From the NCBI GenBank assembly GCA_016212965.1, contig JACRDA010000395.1, forward strand, positions 1-32,431: a stretch of DNA of 32,431 nt, written 5' to 3'. Of the stretch, positions 1 through 7,487 are shown in pieces. Each line of letters begins with the position of its first letter. Position 1 is the stretch's first letter. The position numbers were made by a program, and so were the translations under genes. This DNA is from Myxococcales bacterium. Its GTDB lineage: Bacteria; Myxococcota_A; Polyangia; Polyangiales; Polyangiaceae. The notes under the pieces were generated by a model. The model saw only the letters and a program-made list of their open reading frames with translations. It did not search any database and was not told the DNA's origin.

Positions 1-52
1 CGACGAGAGCGCAGAGCATCAAGCAGCCGGACTGAAGATCAGCGGCCGAACG

Positions 53-553
53 TCACCCCGCTGGAGCGTCAACACGCGCTGACCCGGAACGCGCGACCAC
101 CGCGCGACCGTTCCGCCGCGCTTCTTGAGGATCGTTCCCAGTCAAGAGGAGCCCCTCGAGCCCCAGCACGGGCAAGGCGACCCCACCGACATCGCGCCGC
201 TCGATGTAGCGCTCGAGCTCCGCCCACCCGTGGCCGCAGGCCGACGGCATCACGTCGACCGTGAACTCGTCGTTCACGCGCACGGCATAGGGACCCTCGC
301 GCACGAAGATGTCCTCTTGTCCGGCGAGCTCGCGCGTGGCGCCGTCGGGGAGCCCCGCGAGCGCACGGATCCAGCGCCCGGCGTTGTCGGGCGACGGATC
401 GACGAGGATGTCGACATCTTCCGAGAGCCGCACGAAGCCATGCGCGGCGATGGCGTAGCCCCCGACGAGTGCCCAGCGCACGCCCTCCGCGTCGAGCAGG
501 CGCGCGAGCGTCTTGACGTCCTCCCACGTCGCGGGCCGCGTGAACTCAGCCAT
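53..553 (-). CDS. Minimal nucleotidyltransferase (AbiEii/DUF6036-like)
   Basis: This 166-residue protein has the core of a polymerase-beta-like nucleotidyltransferase. A GGYA loop lies at residues 31-34, followed by H38, R42, the metal-binding pair D47-x-D49 in EDVDILVD, and a third candidate acidic residue, D100, in FTVDVM. Such stand-alone domains transfer a nucleotide to RNA or protein, and many act as toxins of type IV-like or MNT-type toxin-antitoxin pairs. The ATG at 553-551 is chosen because it sits inside the end of the preceding gene (8-base overlap), which implies translational coupling, and because the fold begins soon after it. The C-terminal tail of about 15 residues is low in complexity. 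The fold is fairly certain; the toxin role and substrate are inference from the gene pairing. Confidence 0.8.
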   Translation of the reverse strand: MAEFTRPATWEDVKTLARLLDAEGVRWALVGGYAIAAHGFVRLSEDVDILVDPSPDNAGRWIRALAGLPDGATRELAGQEDIFVREGPYAVRVNDEFTVDVMPSACGHGWAELERYIERRDVGGVALPVLGLEGLLLTGNDPQEARRNGRAVVARSGSARVDAPAG

Positions 554-779
554 CGCGCGCCCGCTCGACCATGGCCTCGACGGTCCAGCGCAGCCGGTCG
601 GCATCCATCTCCTCGTGGCTCCGGTAGATGAAGATCCCCTTCGGCGCGCGCGTGAGGTAGCGGAGGAGCGTCGCGTGCGCAGCTTGCGCCTCGACGGTCG
701 GCGGCTCGCCGATGGGCGGGCGCTGCCGCCGGCCGACGACGCGGACGAACTCCTCGCCGGTGAGGGGATCGCGCTGCAT
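546..779 (-). CDS. Small 77-residue protein coupled to the nucleotidyltransferase
   Basis: This short protein begins with MQRDPLTGEEF and ends in a charged helical segment containing RSHEEMDADRLRWTVEAM. I do not recognise its family. It has no signal peptide or membrane segment. The ATG at 779-777 is preceded by AGAAG about seven bases upstream, a weak ribosome binding site. Its TGA stop overlaps the start of the nucleotidyltransferase gene (ATGGCTGA), so the two are almost certainly co-translated. Small partners directly upstream of minimal nucleotidyltransferases are often antitoxins or substrate-recognition subunits, so this is a candidate antitoxin. That role rests only on position. The conserved-looking 'PKGIFIYRSHEEMDADR' segment could be used to find homologues. 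Confidence 0.6.
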   Translation of the reverse strand: MQRDPLTGEEFVRVVGRRQRPPIGEPPTVEAQAAHATLLRYLTRAPKGIFIYRSHEEMDADRLRWTVEAMVERARDG

Positions 780-1012
780 GTGCGGCTCTTCTAGCACGCC
801 GACGCTCCGCCGTGCTCGTGCTTCGAGGCGCTCGCCCGGCGTCCCGGGTGGACCGAAGCGGGCGCTCGGCCGTCCCACATTCTCGCCAGGCGGTGTAAGG
901 CGCCCGGACGCGGTAGCGTTCGGTCGAGCAGGCGGGCGTGTCTTCGCACGCTCGTGGGGCGCCGGACGCGTGGGCGGCCGGCGCCGGGTGGTCACCGGTC
1001 GGAGGTGGTTCC

Positions 1013-3595
1013 ATGTCGCGCCGAACGTCGTTTCCGGGCGGTCGAATCCGGGCTCTCGCCCGCGGCCCGTGGCTCCTGCTCGTCGCGCTCGTCGCGCTCG
1101 TCGCGCTCGCGCCCGCGTGCCAGAAGCCGCACGCGCACGTGCCACCGGGCCAGCACGCCGAGGGCGACGACCCGGAGGGGCCGCTGCCCATCGTGGGCCT
1201 GCCGGCGCCGCCCCTCGAGCCGCTGCAGGTGCTGACGCCCGCGAGCCACGTGGTGGGCGCGAGCTTCCCGGTGTTCACCGACCCGGGCGAGGTCCCGACC
1301 CTGCGCGTCGTCCCGGCGGAGGGCTCGGGCGCTGGCGGTGCGAAGGGGCGGGGCGATCTGCTCCCGCTCGAGCACACCCACGTGCGGGCGGCGCTCCACG
1401 GCTTCGTCGGCGAGGTCGAGGTCACGCAGACCTACAAGAACCCGTCGATCCGGCCGATCGAGGCCGTGTACGTGTTCCCGCTGCCCGAGAACAGCGCCGT
1501 CCACGCGATGCGCATCCAGATCGGCGAGCGCGTCATCGAGGCGCAGATCCAGGAGCGCGGCGAGGCGCGGCGCATCTACGAGAGCGCCAAGCGCCAGGGC
1601 TACACGGCCGCCCTGCTCGAGCAGGAGCGGGCCAACGTGTTCACGCAGTCGGTCGCGAACATCGAGCCCGGCAAGAAGATCGACGTCACGGTGCGCTACG
1701 TGCAGGACCTCTCCTACGACGCCGGCGAGTACGAGTTCGTGTTCCCGATGGTCGTCGGGCCGCGCTTCATCCAGCCCACGGGCCCGGCCCCGGGCCTACA
1801 GGGCGGTCACAGCGAGGGCAGCGGCACCTACGTCGACACGCCCGCGGTCCCCGACGCGTCGCGCATCACGCCGCCCATCTACGGGCGTGGCGAGCGGCCC
1901 GGGCACGACATCTCGATCGAGGTCGTGGCCGACGCGGGCACGACGGTCGGCGACGTGTCGGTGCCGACGCACGAGGTCGTGGTGCGGCGCCCGGCGGACG
2001 GCACCCTGCGGCTCACGCTCGCCGAGAAGGACGCGCTTCCGAACCGCGACTTCGTGCTGCGCTATCGCGCCGTCGGTGCGACGCCCATGGCGAGCCTGCT
2101 CACGAGCGGTGGTGCCGAGGGCTACTTCTCGCTCGTCGTGCACCCGCCCGCGCTCGACGTCGACGCGCTCGTGGGCCAGCGCGAGCTCGTGTTCGTGGTC
2201 GACGTGTCGGGCTCGATGAGCGGCCAGCCGCTCGCGCGCTGCCAGGCCGCGATGCGCGAGGCCATCGCGCGCATGCGCCCGGTCGACACCTTCAACGTCA
2301 TCACCTTCGCCGGCGCGACGGCGAAGCTCTTCCCGCGCCCCCGGCCCGCGAACAACGACAACGTGAGGGAAGCGCTCGGCTTCGTGGACCGCATGACGGC
2401 GGGCGGCGGGACCTACATGCTCGACGCCGTGTCGGCGGCGCTCACGCCCGACGTCGGCGACGGGCGCAACCGCTACGTGTTCTTCATGACCGACGGCTAC
2501 GTCGGCATCGAGGACCAGATCATCGGCGGCACGCGCACCTTCGTGTCGCGCATCGAGGCCGAGGGGCGGAAAGCGCGCGTCTTCGGCTTCGGCGTCGGCT
2601 CGAGCGTGAACCGCGCGCTCATCGACGGGCTGTCGCGCGAGGGCAAGGGCCTCGCCGTCTACGCGACGAACCGCGAGGATCCGGCGCGCGCCGTGAACCA
2701 GTTCTACCGCTACATCGATCGCTCGGTGCTGCGCGACCTCACGATCGACTGGGGCGACTTCGCCGTCAGCGACGTGATGCCGGCCGAGCTGCCCGACCTC
2801 TTCGCGAGCCACCCGCTCGTCGTGCACGGCCGCTACCGCGGCACGCCCTCGGCGGGGATCCGCGTGCGCGCCCTGTCGGCCACGGGCGCGCTCGAGGTGC
2901 CCGTGTCGGTCGTCGAGGCCCCGGCGGACGCGCCGCGCGCCGCGCAGGGCTCGCTCTGGGCGCGGAGCAAGATCGCCTGGCTCGAGCCCGAGCTCATGGG
3001 CGCCCAGGCCGCCGACGTGAAGAGCCAGATCACCGCGCTCGGCCTCGAGCACCGGCTCGTCACGCGCTTCACGAGCTTCGTCGCCGTCGACGCGAGCCGC
3101 AAGGTCGGCGACGGCACGCCCGACCGGATCGTGCAGCCCGTCGCGGTGCCCGAGGGGGTCGACGGCGACATGGCCGGCGCGCGCGTGAGCCCGCAGGGGA
3201 CCGTCAAGAAGCCCCCGGTCGGCCCGGCACCGGTCGCGCCGTCGCCGGCTCCGCGCCCGGAGGTGGTGTCGCTCCCGACGGCGGATCGGCCCGCGGTGAC
3301 CCTCGACCCGATGCCCGTGCTGCAGACCTCGCCGAGCCCGTCGCCGGTGGCGGGCATGAGTCCCGGCTCGAGCGGCGACTACCGGGCGGGCGAGTCGAGC
3401 AAGAGCGCGGCGGGCTCGGACGAAGAGGTGCGCCTCGACGCGGCCCCGGCACCGCCCGAGGCGGCCTACAGCAAGCGCGGTTGCCACTGCGGCGTGGTCG
3501 GGCAGGGCGAGGGCGCGCCCCTCGGCTGGCTCGCGGCGCTCGCGGGGCTGGGTGCGTTCGGGCTGCGGCTGCGCCGGCGGCACCGGGTGCGCTGA
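1013..3595 (+). CDS. Exported VIT/von Willebrand factor A protein with MYXO-CTERM-like signal
   Basis: This 860-residue cell-surface protein starts at the ATG behind GGAGGTGG (1001-1008). Residues 1-36 form a signal peptide with a hydrophobic core, ending in APAC, an imperfect lipobox. A VIT domain spans about 116-260 and includes VEVTQTYKNPS and YVFPLPENSAV. A von Willebrand A domain spans about 385-570, with the metal-ion-dependent adhesion motif DVSGSMSG near 396-403 and a conserved MTDGYVG further on. A Pro/Ala-rich region follows (about 720-815). The C-terminus has GCHCG near 823, a hydrophobic helix and an Arg-rich end (RLRRRHRVR), matching the MYXO-CTERM layout of myxobacterial surface proteins processed by myxosortases. 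VIT-vWA proteins with C-terminal sorting signals are known as sortase targets in marine proteobacteria, and this looks like the myxobacterial counterpart. Its ligand is unknown. Confidence 0.9.
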   Translation: MSRRTSFPGGRIRALARGPWLLLVALVALVALAPACQKPHAHVPPGQHAEGDDPEGPLPIVGLPAPPLEPLQVLTPASHVVGASFPVFTDPGEVPTLRVVPAEGSGAGGAKGRGDLLPLEHTHVRAALHGFVGEVEVTQTYKNPSIRPIEAVYVFPLPENSAVHAMRIQIGERVIEAQIQERGEARRIYESAKRQGYTAALLEQERANVFTQSVANIEPGKKIDVTVRYVQDLSYDAGEYEFVFPMVVGPRFIQPTGPAPGLQGGHSEGSGTYVDTPAVPDASRITPPIYGRGERPGHDISIEVVADAGTTVGDVSVPTHEVVVRRPADGTLRLTLAEKDALPNRDFVLRYRAVGATPMASLLTSGGAEGYFSLVVHPPALDVDALVGQRELVFVVDVSGSMSGQPLARCQAAMREAIARMRPVDTFNVITFAGATAKLFPRPRPANNDNVREALGFVDRMTAGGGTYMLDAVSAALTPDVGDGRNRYVFFMTDGYVGIEDQIIGGTRTFVSRIEAEGRKARVFGFGVGSSVNRALIDGLSREGKGLAVYATNREDPARAVNQFYRYIDRSVLRDLTIDWGDFAVSDVMPAELPDLFASHPLVVHGRYRGTPSAGIRVRALSATGALEVPVSVVEAPADAPRAAQGSLWARSKIAWLEPELMGAQAADVKSQITALGLEHRLVTRFTSFVAVDASRKVGDGTPDRIVQPVAVPEGVDGDMAGARVSPQGTVKKPPVGPAPVAPSPAPRPEVVSLPTADRPAVTLDPMPVLQTSPSPSPVAGMSPGSSGDYRAGESSKSAAGSDEEVRLDAAPAPPEAAYSKRGCHCGVVGQGEGAPLGWLAALAGLGAFGLRLRRRHRVR
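1079..1105 (+). repeat. Three tandem 9-bp repeats in the signal peptide core
   Basis: Three perfect in-frame copies of CTCGTCGCG encode Leu-Val-Ala three times (residues 23-31) within the hydrophobic core of the VIT/vWA protein's signal peptide. Gain or loss of a unit would change helix length by three residues without a frameshift. Confidence 0.85.
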
Positions 3596-3633
3596 GGCCC
3601 GGGCTGCGGCCGGCGTCCCCGGCGTCCTCGGCG

Positions 3634-4788
3634 TCACAAGGCATGAAGGAGCTCGTCGAGCTCGGTCACGGGCACGACCTCCACGCGTGGCGCCAGCCGG
3701 TACCGCTTGGGACCCGGGTACACCACCGAGAGCCGCTCGAGGCCGAGGTCGGCGAGCGCCTGGTGCATCGAGCGGGTCATCGCGGGCGCATCGCCCCACT
3801 TCACTTCGAAGCCGAGCTTCCGCGCGCCGCGCACGACGAGCACGTCGAGCTCCGCACCGCCATGCGTGGCCCAGAAGTACGTGTTTCGCTCGCCGGCGGC
3901 CCGTGCGATCCGCTCGAGGACGAAGCCCTCCCACGACGCGCCGAGCTTCGGGTGCCCCTCGAGCTCGCGAAAGGAGCGTAGACCGAGCAGGGCGTGCAGG
4001 AGCCCGGTGTCGCGGACGTAGACCTTGGGCGACTTGACGAGGCGCTTCTCGAGGTTCGGCAGCCACGGCGGTAGCTCACGCACCACGAGCGCCCCCACGA
4101 GGATGTCGAGGTGACGCTTCACGGTCGGATAGCTCTCGCCGAGCGCCCCCGCGAGCTCGGCGCCGTTCCAGACCTGCCCGTGGCGGTGTGCGAGCATGGT
4201 CCACAGGCGCCGCAGGTTGGCGCGCGACCGCACCTCGATGCCGAGCGCCGTGACGTCGCGCTCGACGAAGGTGCGGATGAAGTCCTCTCGCCACACCGCG
4301 CTCGCCGCCTCGGACCGCGCGAGGAACGAGGCGGGGAAGCCCCCGCGCAGCAGCAGCCTGCGCCAGCGGGAGGCGCCGACCTCCGCGAGGGAGAAGCCGG
4401 CCATCTCGATGAAACGGATGCGACCGGCGAGCGACTCCGACGATTGACGCAGGAGCTCGGGCGAGGCGCTGCCGAGGACGAGGAAACGGGCGCGCGTGGG
4501 CCGGCGGTCCGCGAGCACGCGCAGCACCGGGAAGAGCTCGGGGCGCCGCTGGATTTCGTCGATCACGACCAGCCCCGTCAGCGCCTCGAGCGCGGTGGCG
4601 GGCGCCGCGAGGCGCTGCTCGTCGCGCGGATCCTCGAGGTCGAAGTGCTCGGCCTGGCGCCGCGCAGCGATCTCGCGCGCGATGGTCGTCTTGCCGCTCT
4701 GCCGCGGCCCGAGCAGCGCCACCACCGGCGCGTCGCGGAGCGCGCCCTCGATCGCGCGGCGGAGCCCCGGCCTGTCGATGCGTGCCAT
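3634..4788 (-). CDS. AAA-family ATPase with DUF4143 domain
   Basis: This 384-residue ATPase is complete. Walker A is GPRQSGKT (residues 27-34), Walker B is LVVIDEIQ (73-80), and a sensor-like LGSAS lies at 105-109, as in the AAA_14 family. The C-terminal half is a DUF4143 region. It contains a winged-helix-like segment (about 200-235, with SYPTVKRHLDIL) and a terminal GAELDVLVV...EVKW motif resembling a PD-(D/E)xK nuclease-like core. Members are common, scattered, often horizontally transferred ATPases with no settled biochemical role. The start at 4788 gives MARIDRPGLRRAI, typical of the family. Upstream DNA is strikingly AT-rich (see 4789-4825). It is convergent with the VIT/vWA gene, 38 bases away. 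Assignment to the family is firm; function is unknown. Confidence 0.9.
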   Translation of the reverse strand: MARIDRPGLRRAIEGALRDAPVVALLGPRQSGKTTIAREIAARRQAEHFDLEDPRDEQRLAAPATALEALTGLVVIDEIQRRPELFPVLRVLADRRPTRARFLVLGSASPELLRQSSESLAGRIRFIEMAGFSLAEVGASRWRRLLLRGGFPASFLARSEAASAVWREDFIRTFVERDVTALGIEVRSRANLRRLWTMLAHRHGQVWNGAELAGALGESYPTVKRHLDILVGALVVRELPPWLPNLEKRLVKSPKVYVRDTGLLHALLGLRSFRELEGHPKLGASWEGFVLERIARAAGERNTYFWATHGGAELDVLVVRGARKLGFEVKWGDAPAMTRSMHQALADLGLERLSVVYPGPKRYRLAPRVEVVPVTELDELLHAL

Positions 4789-4825
4789 CCTTGAAAGAAT
4801 ATAACTAGAGTATCAATTTTTCTAG
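4789..4825 (-). promoter_or_regulatory. AT-rich promoter/operator island of the DUF4143 ATPase
   Basis: These 37 bases directly upstream of the ATPase ATG are mostly A/T, in contrast with the GC-rich surroundings. On the minus strand a TATATT hexamer ends nine bases before the ATG, which would place the transcript start at or within a few bases of the start codon, a nearly leaderless message. An interrupted inverted repeat, CTAGA (4805-4809) and TCTAG (4821-4825) with an 11-base spacer, overlaps it and could be an operator. No good -35 box sits 16-18 bases from TATATT. The promoter reading is inference from composition and position. Confidence 0.45.
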
Positions 4826-4973
4826 CATGTAGAGGCGCCGCGACCGCCGGTGGCGCGCAGGCTCGCCAAGGGGACGAGCTCGGGCGGCGTGGGCGCGGAC
4901 GCCGCGCTCCCTCTGCGGCGTGCATCGTTCGTGAGCCCGCCGCCCGGCGGTGGTAGAGCGGTGCACAGCACCC

Positions 4974-6221
4974 ATGGGCCACAACCGGACACTCGGTCTG
5001 CTCGTCGGCGGCGGGCCCGCACCGGGCATCAACTCGGTGATCTCGTCCGCCACCATCGAGGCGCTGAACAGCGGCTTCTCGGTCCGCGGCATCCAGGAGG
5101 GGTTCCGCTGGCTCATGCGCGGCGACACGAGCCGCGTGCGCGAGCTCACTATCGACGACGTGTCGCGCATCCACCTCCGGGGCGGGTCGGTGCTCGGCAC
5201 GGCGCGCGACAACCCGACGAAGAAGGAGGAGTCGATGGTCGCGGTGACCGAGGCGCTCGACCGGCTCGGCATCGACCACCTCATCACCATCGGCGGCGAC
5301 GACACCGCGCTCTCGTCGTCGAAGGTCGCGGAGTTCACGGCGGGGCGCATCCGGACCGCGCACGTCCCGAAGACCATCGACAACGACCTGCCGCTGCCGG
5401 CGCACGTGCCGACCTTCGGCTTCCAGACCGCGCGGCATGTGGGTGCCGAGCTCGTCCGGAACCTGAGCAACGACGCCCTCTCCACCCGGCGCTGGTACGT
5501 GGTCGTGGCGATGGGCCGGCACGCCGGGCATCTCGCGCTCGGCATCGGCAAGGCCGCGGGGGCGACGCTCACCATCATCGCCGAGGAGTTCGGGCCCGGT
5601 ACCATCTCCTTCGCGAGCATCTGCGACATCGTCGAGGGCTCGATCATCAAGCGCCGCGCCATGGGCCAGCACCACGGCGTCGCCGTCCTGGCCGAGGGGC
5701 TCGTCGAGCGCTTCGATCCGAAGGAGCTCGCGGAGCTCCAGGACGTGGAGCGCGACGACCACGGGCACATCCGCCTGGCCGAGGTCGATCTCGCCCGCAA
5801 GGTGAAGGTCGAGGTGCAGGGCCGCATGCTGCGGCGGGGCATCAAGGTCACGCTGACGAACAAGACCATCGGCTACGAGCTGCGCTGCGCCGACCCCATC
5901 GCCTTCGACGCGGCCTACTGCCGCGACCTCGGCTTCCACGCCGTGCGCTTCGTCGCCGAGGGGGGCAGCGGCGCCATGGTCACGATGCAGGACGGGCGCT
6001 TCGTGCCGGTCCGCTTCGAGGAGATGCGCACCCCCGAGGGGCGCACGCGCGTGCGCATGGTCGACGTGAGCCTCGAGGGCTTCAAGGTGGCGCGCGAATA
6101 CATGCTGCGGCTCGAGCCGAGCGACTTCGCGGACGCCGCGTGGGTCGAGGAGCTCGCCGAGGCCGGCGGCATGACGAGCGACGAGCTGCGGGCGCGCTTC
6201 GAGCGCTCGACCGGCGCCTGA
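4974..6221 (+). CDS. Pyrophosphate-type 6-phosphofructokinase, copy 1
   Basis: This 415-residue cytoplasmic enzyme phosphorylates fructose 6-phosphate to fructose 1,6-bisphosphate. Two diagnostic residues suggest pyrophosphate rather than ATP as phosphate donor. The nucleotide loop reads GGDD (107-110; ATP enzymes have GGDG), and the catalytic motif reads PKTIDND (132-138; ATP enzymes have Gly for Lys). Also present are GGGPAPG (12-18), LGTAR (74-78), MGR (180-182) and GYELRCADP for sugar-phosphate binding. The ATG at 4974 is chosen over an upstream GTG because the fold starts at once (NRTLGLLVGGG). It is the first gene of a two-gene unit, 15 bases from its paralogue. Such enzymes work reversibly in glycolysis and gluconeogenesis and save ATP. 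Some also use sedoheptulose 7-phosphate. The family is certain; donor specificity is inferred from the motifs. Confidence 0.9.
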   Translation: MGHNRTLGLLVGGGPAPGINSVISSATIEALNSGFSVRGIQEGFRWLMRGDTSRVRELTIDDVSRIHLRGGSVLGTARDNPTKKEESMVAVTEALDRLGIDHLITIGGDDTALSSSKVAEFTAGRIRTAHVPKTIDNDLPLPAHVPTFGFQTARHVGAELVRNLSNDALSTRRWYVVVAMGRHAGHLALGIGKAAGATLTIIAEEFGPGTISFASICDIVEGSIIKRRAMGQHHGVAVLAEGLVERFDPKELAELQDVERDDHGHIRLAEVDLARKVKVEVQGRMLRRGIKVTLTNKTIGYELRCADPIAFDAAYCRDLGFHAVRFVAEGGSGAMVTMQDGRFVPVRFEEMRTPEGRTRVRMVDVSLEGFKVAREYMLRLEPSDFADAAWVEELAEAGGMTSDELRARFERSTGA

Positions 6222-6236
6222 AGAGGGAGACACCAG

Positions 6237-7478
6237 ATGGCCATCAAGCGCATCGGAATCCTGGTGGGCGGCGGCCCGGCGCCCGGGACCAACGCCGTCA
6301 TCTCGGCGGCGGTCATCGAGGCGATCAAGCGCGGCTGCGTCCCCATCGGCTTTCGCGACGGCTTCCAGTGGCTCGCGCAGCGCTACACCGACGAGCAGCA
6401 CGAGATGGACATCACCGAGGTCTCGCGCGCCCACCTCGGCGGCGGCGTGATGCTCGGTGCCTCGCGCACCGACGTGGCCTCCGACCCGAAGCTGCTCGAG
6501 AACGCCGTCGCCGCCCTGCGCAAGCTCGCCATCGACGGCATCGTGGCGATCGGCGGCGACGACCTCGTGCGGAGCGCCGTCGCCATCGAGCGCGAGACGA
6601 AGGGCCGCATCCCGGTGGTGCTGGTGCCGAAGAGCATCGACAACGACCTCGACATCTCCGGGACGGTGCCCACGCTCGGCTACGAGACGGCGCGCGACGT
6701 GGGCGTAGAGATCGTCAAGAACCTGATGGAGGACGCCGTCACGACCGGGCGCTGGTACCTCGCGGTCACGATGGGCCGGCCGACCGGACACCTGACGCTC
6801 GGGATCGGCAAGGCCGTGAGCGCGACCTGCACGGTGATCCCCGAGGAGTTCCCGCCGGGGCCGGTGCGGCTCGCCGACCTCGCCGACGTCATCGAGGGCG
6901 CGATTGTGAAGCGCCGCGCGCTCGGTCGCAAGCACGGCGTCGTGCTCGTGAGCGAGGCGGTCGTCGAGCGCTTCGACCCGGCCGAGGTGGCGGAGCTCGA
7001 GGACGTCGACCGGGACGCGCAGGGCAACATCCGCGTCACGGAGATCGACCTCGGACGCAAGATGGTCAACGAGGTGACGCTGCGCCTCGAGCGGCGCGGC
7101 CTGAAGGTCAGCATCGTCGACAAGACCATCGGCTACGAGCTGCGCTGCGCGTCGCCCCTGCCGATGGAGGCCGAGTACGCCCGCGATCTCGGCTACGCCG
7201 CCGTGCGGCAGCTCCTGAGCGGTCGAGGCAGCGCCATCATCACCATCCAGGCGGGCGCGACCCGGCCCGTGCCCCTCGCCGATTGCCTCGATCCGGCGAC
7301 CGGCCGCGGCCGCCGGCGCGCCGTCGACGTCGGCGGCGCCGACTACCGCGTCGCGCGGCGCTACATGGTGCGCATCGAGCGGAGCGACCTCGCGGACGAC
7401 GCGATGGTCGCCAAGCTGGCCGAAGCGGCCGCGATGAAGCCCGACGAGCTCCGGCGGCACTTCGCCGGGCTGCGCTGA
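6237..7478 (+). CDS. Pyrophosphate-type 6-phosphofructokinase, copy 2 (tandem paralogue)
   Basis: This 413-residue protein aligns with copy 1 along its whole length. It has GGGPAPG (11-17), LGASR, GGDD (106-109), PKSIDND (131-137), MGR (179-181) and GYELRCASP. GGDD together with the Lys in PKSIDND again marks the pyrophosphate type. One difference stands out. The residue after GGDD is Leu110, where copy 1 and most kinases have Thr or Ser contacting the phosphoryl donor, and the following donor-loop residues (VRS) also differ. The ATG at 6237 follows an AGAGGGAGA ribosome binding site (6223-6231). The 15-base gap from copy 1 implies one transcript. It may be a second isozyme, an enzyme with another sugar substrate, or the regulatory partner in a hetero-oligomer, as in plant alpha/beta PPi-phosphofructokinase. 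Confidence 0.88.
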   Translation: MAIKRIGILVGGGPAPGTNAVISAAVIEAIKRGCVPIGFRDGFQWLAQRYTDEQHEMDITEVSRAHLGGGVMLGASRTDVASDPKLLENAVAALRKLAIDGIVAIGGDDLVRSAVAIERETKGRIPVVLVPKSIDNDLDISGTVPTLGYETARDVGVEIVKNLMEDAVTTGRWYLAVTMGRPTGHLTLGIGKAVSATCTVIPEEFPPGPVRLADLADVIEGAIVKRRALGRKHGVVLVSEAVVERFDPAEVAELEDVDRDAQGNIRVTEIDLGRKMVNEVTLRLERRGLKVSIVDKTIGYELRCASPLPMEAEYARDLGYAAVRQLLSGRGSAIITIQAGATRPVPLADCLDPATGRGRRRAVDVGGADYRVARRYMVRIERSDLADDAMVAKLAEAAAMKPDELRRHFAGLR

Positions 7479-7487
7479 CGGCCAAGC

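Noticed and set aside
3596..3633. Repeated CGGCGTC units between convergent genes as a terminator
   Set aside because: They are direct, not inverted, repeats and form no clear hairpin followed by T residues.
4578..7460. A 960-codon minus-strand frame opposite the phosphofructokinase pair
   Set aside because: It shows near-duplicate low-complexity halves, which simply mirror the duplicated sense genes.
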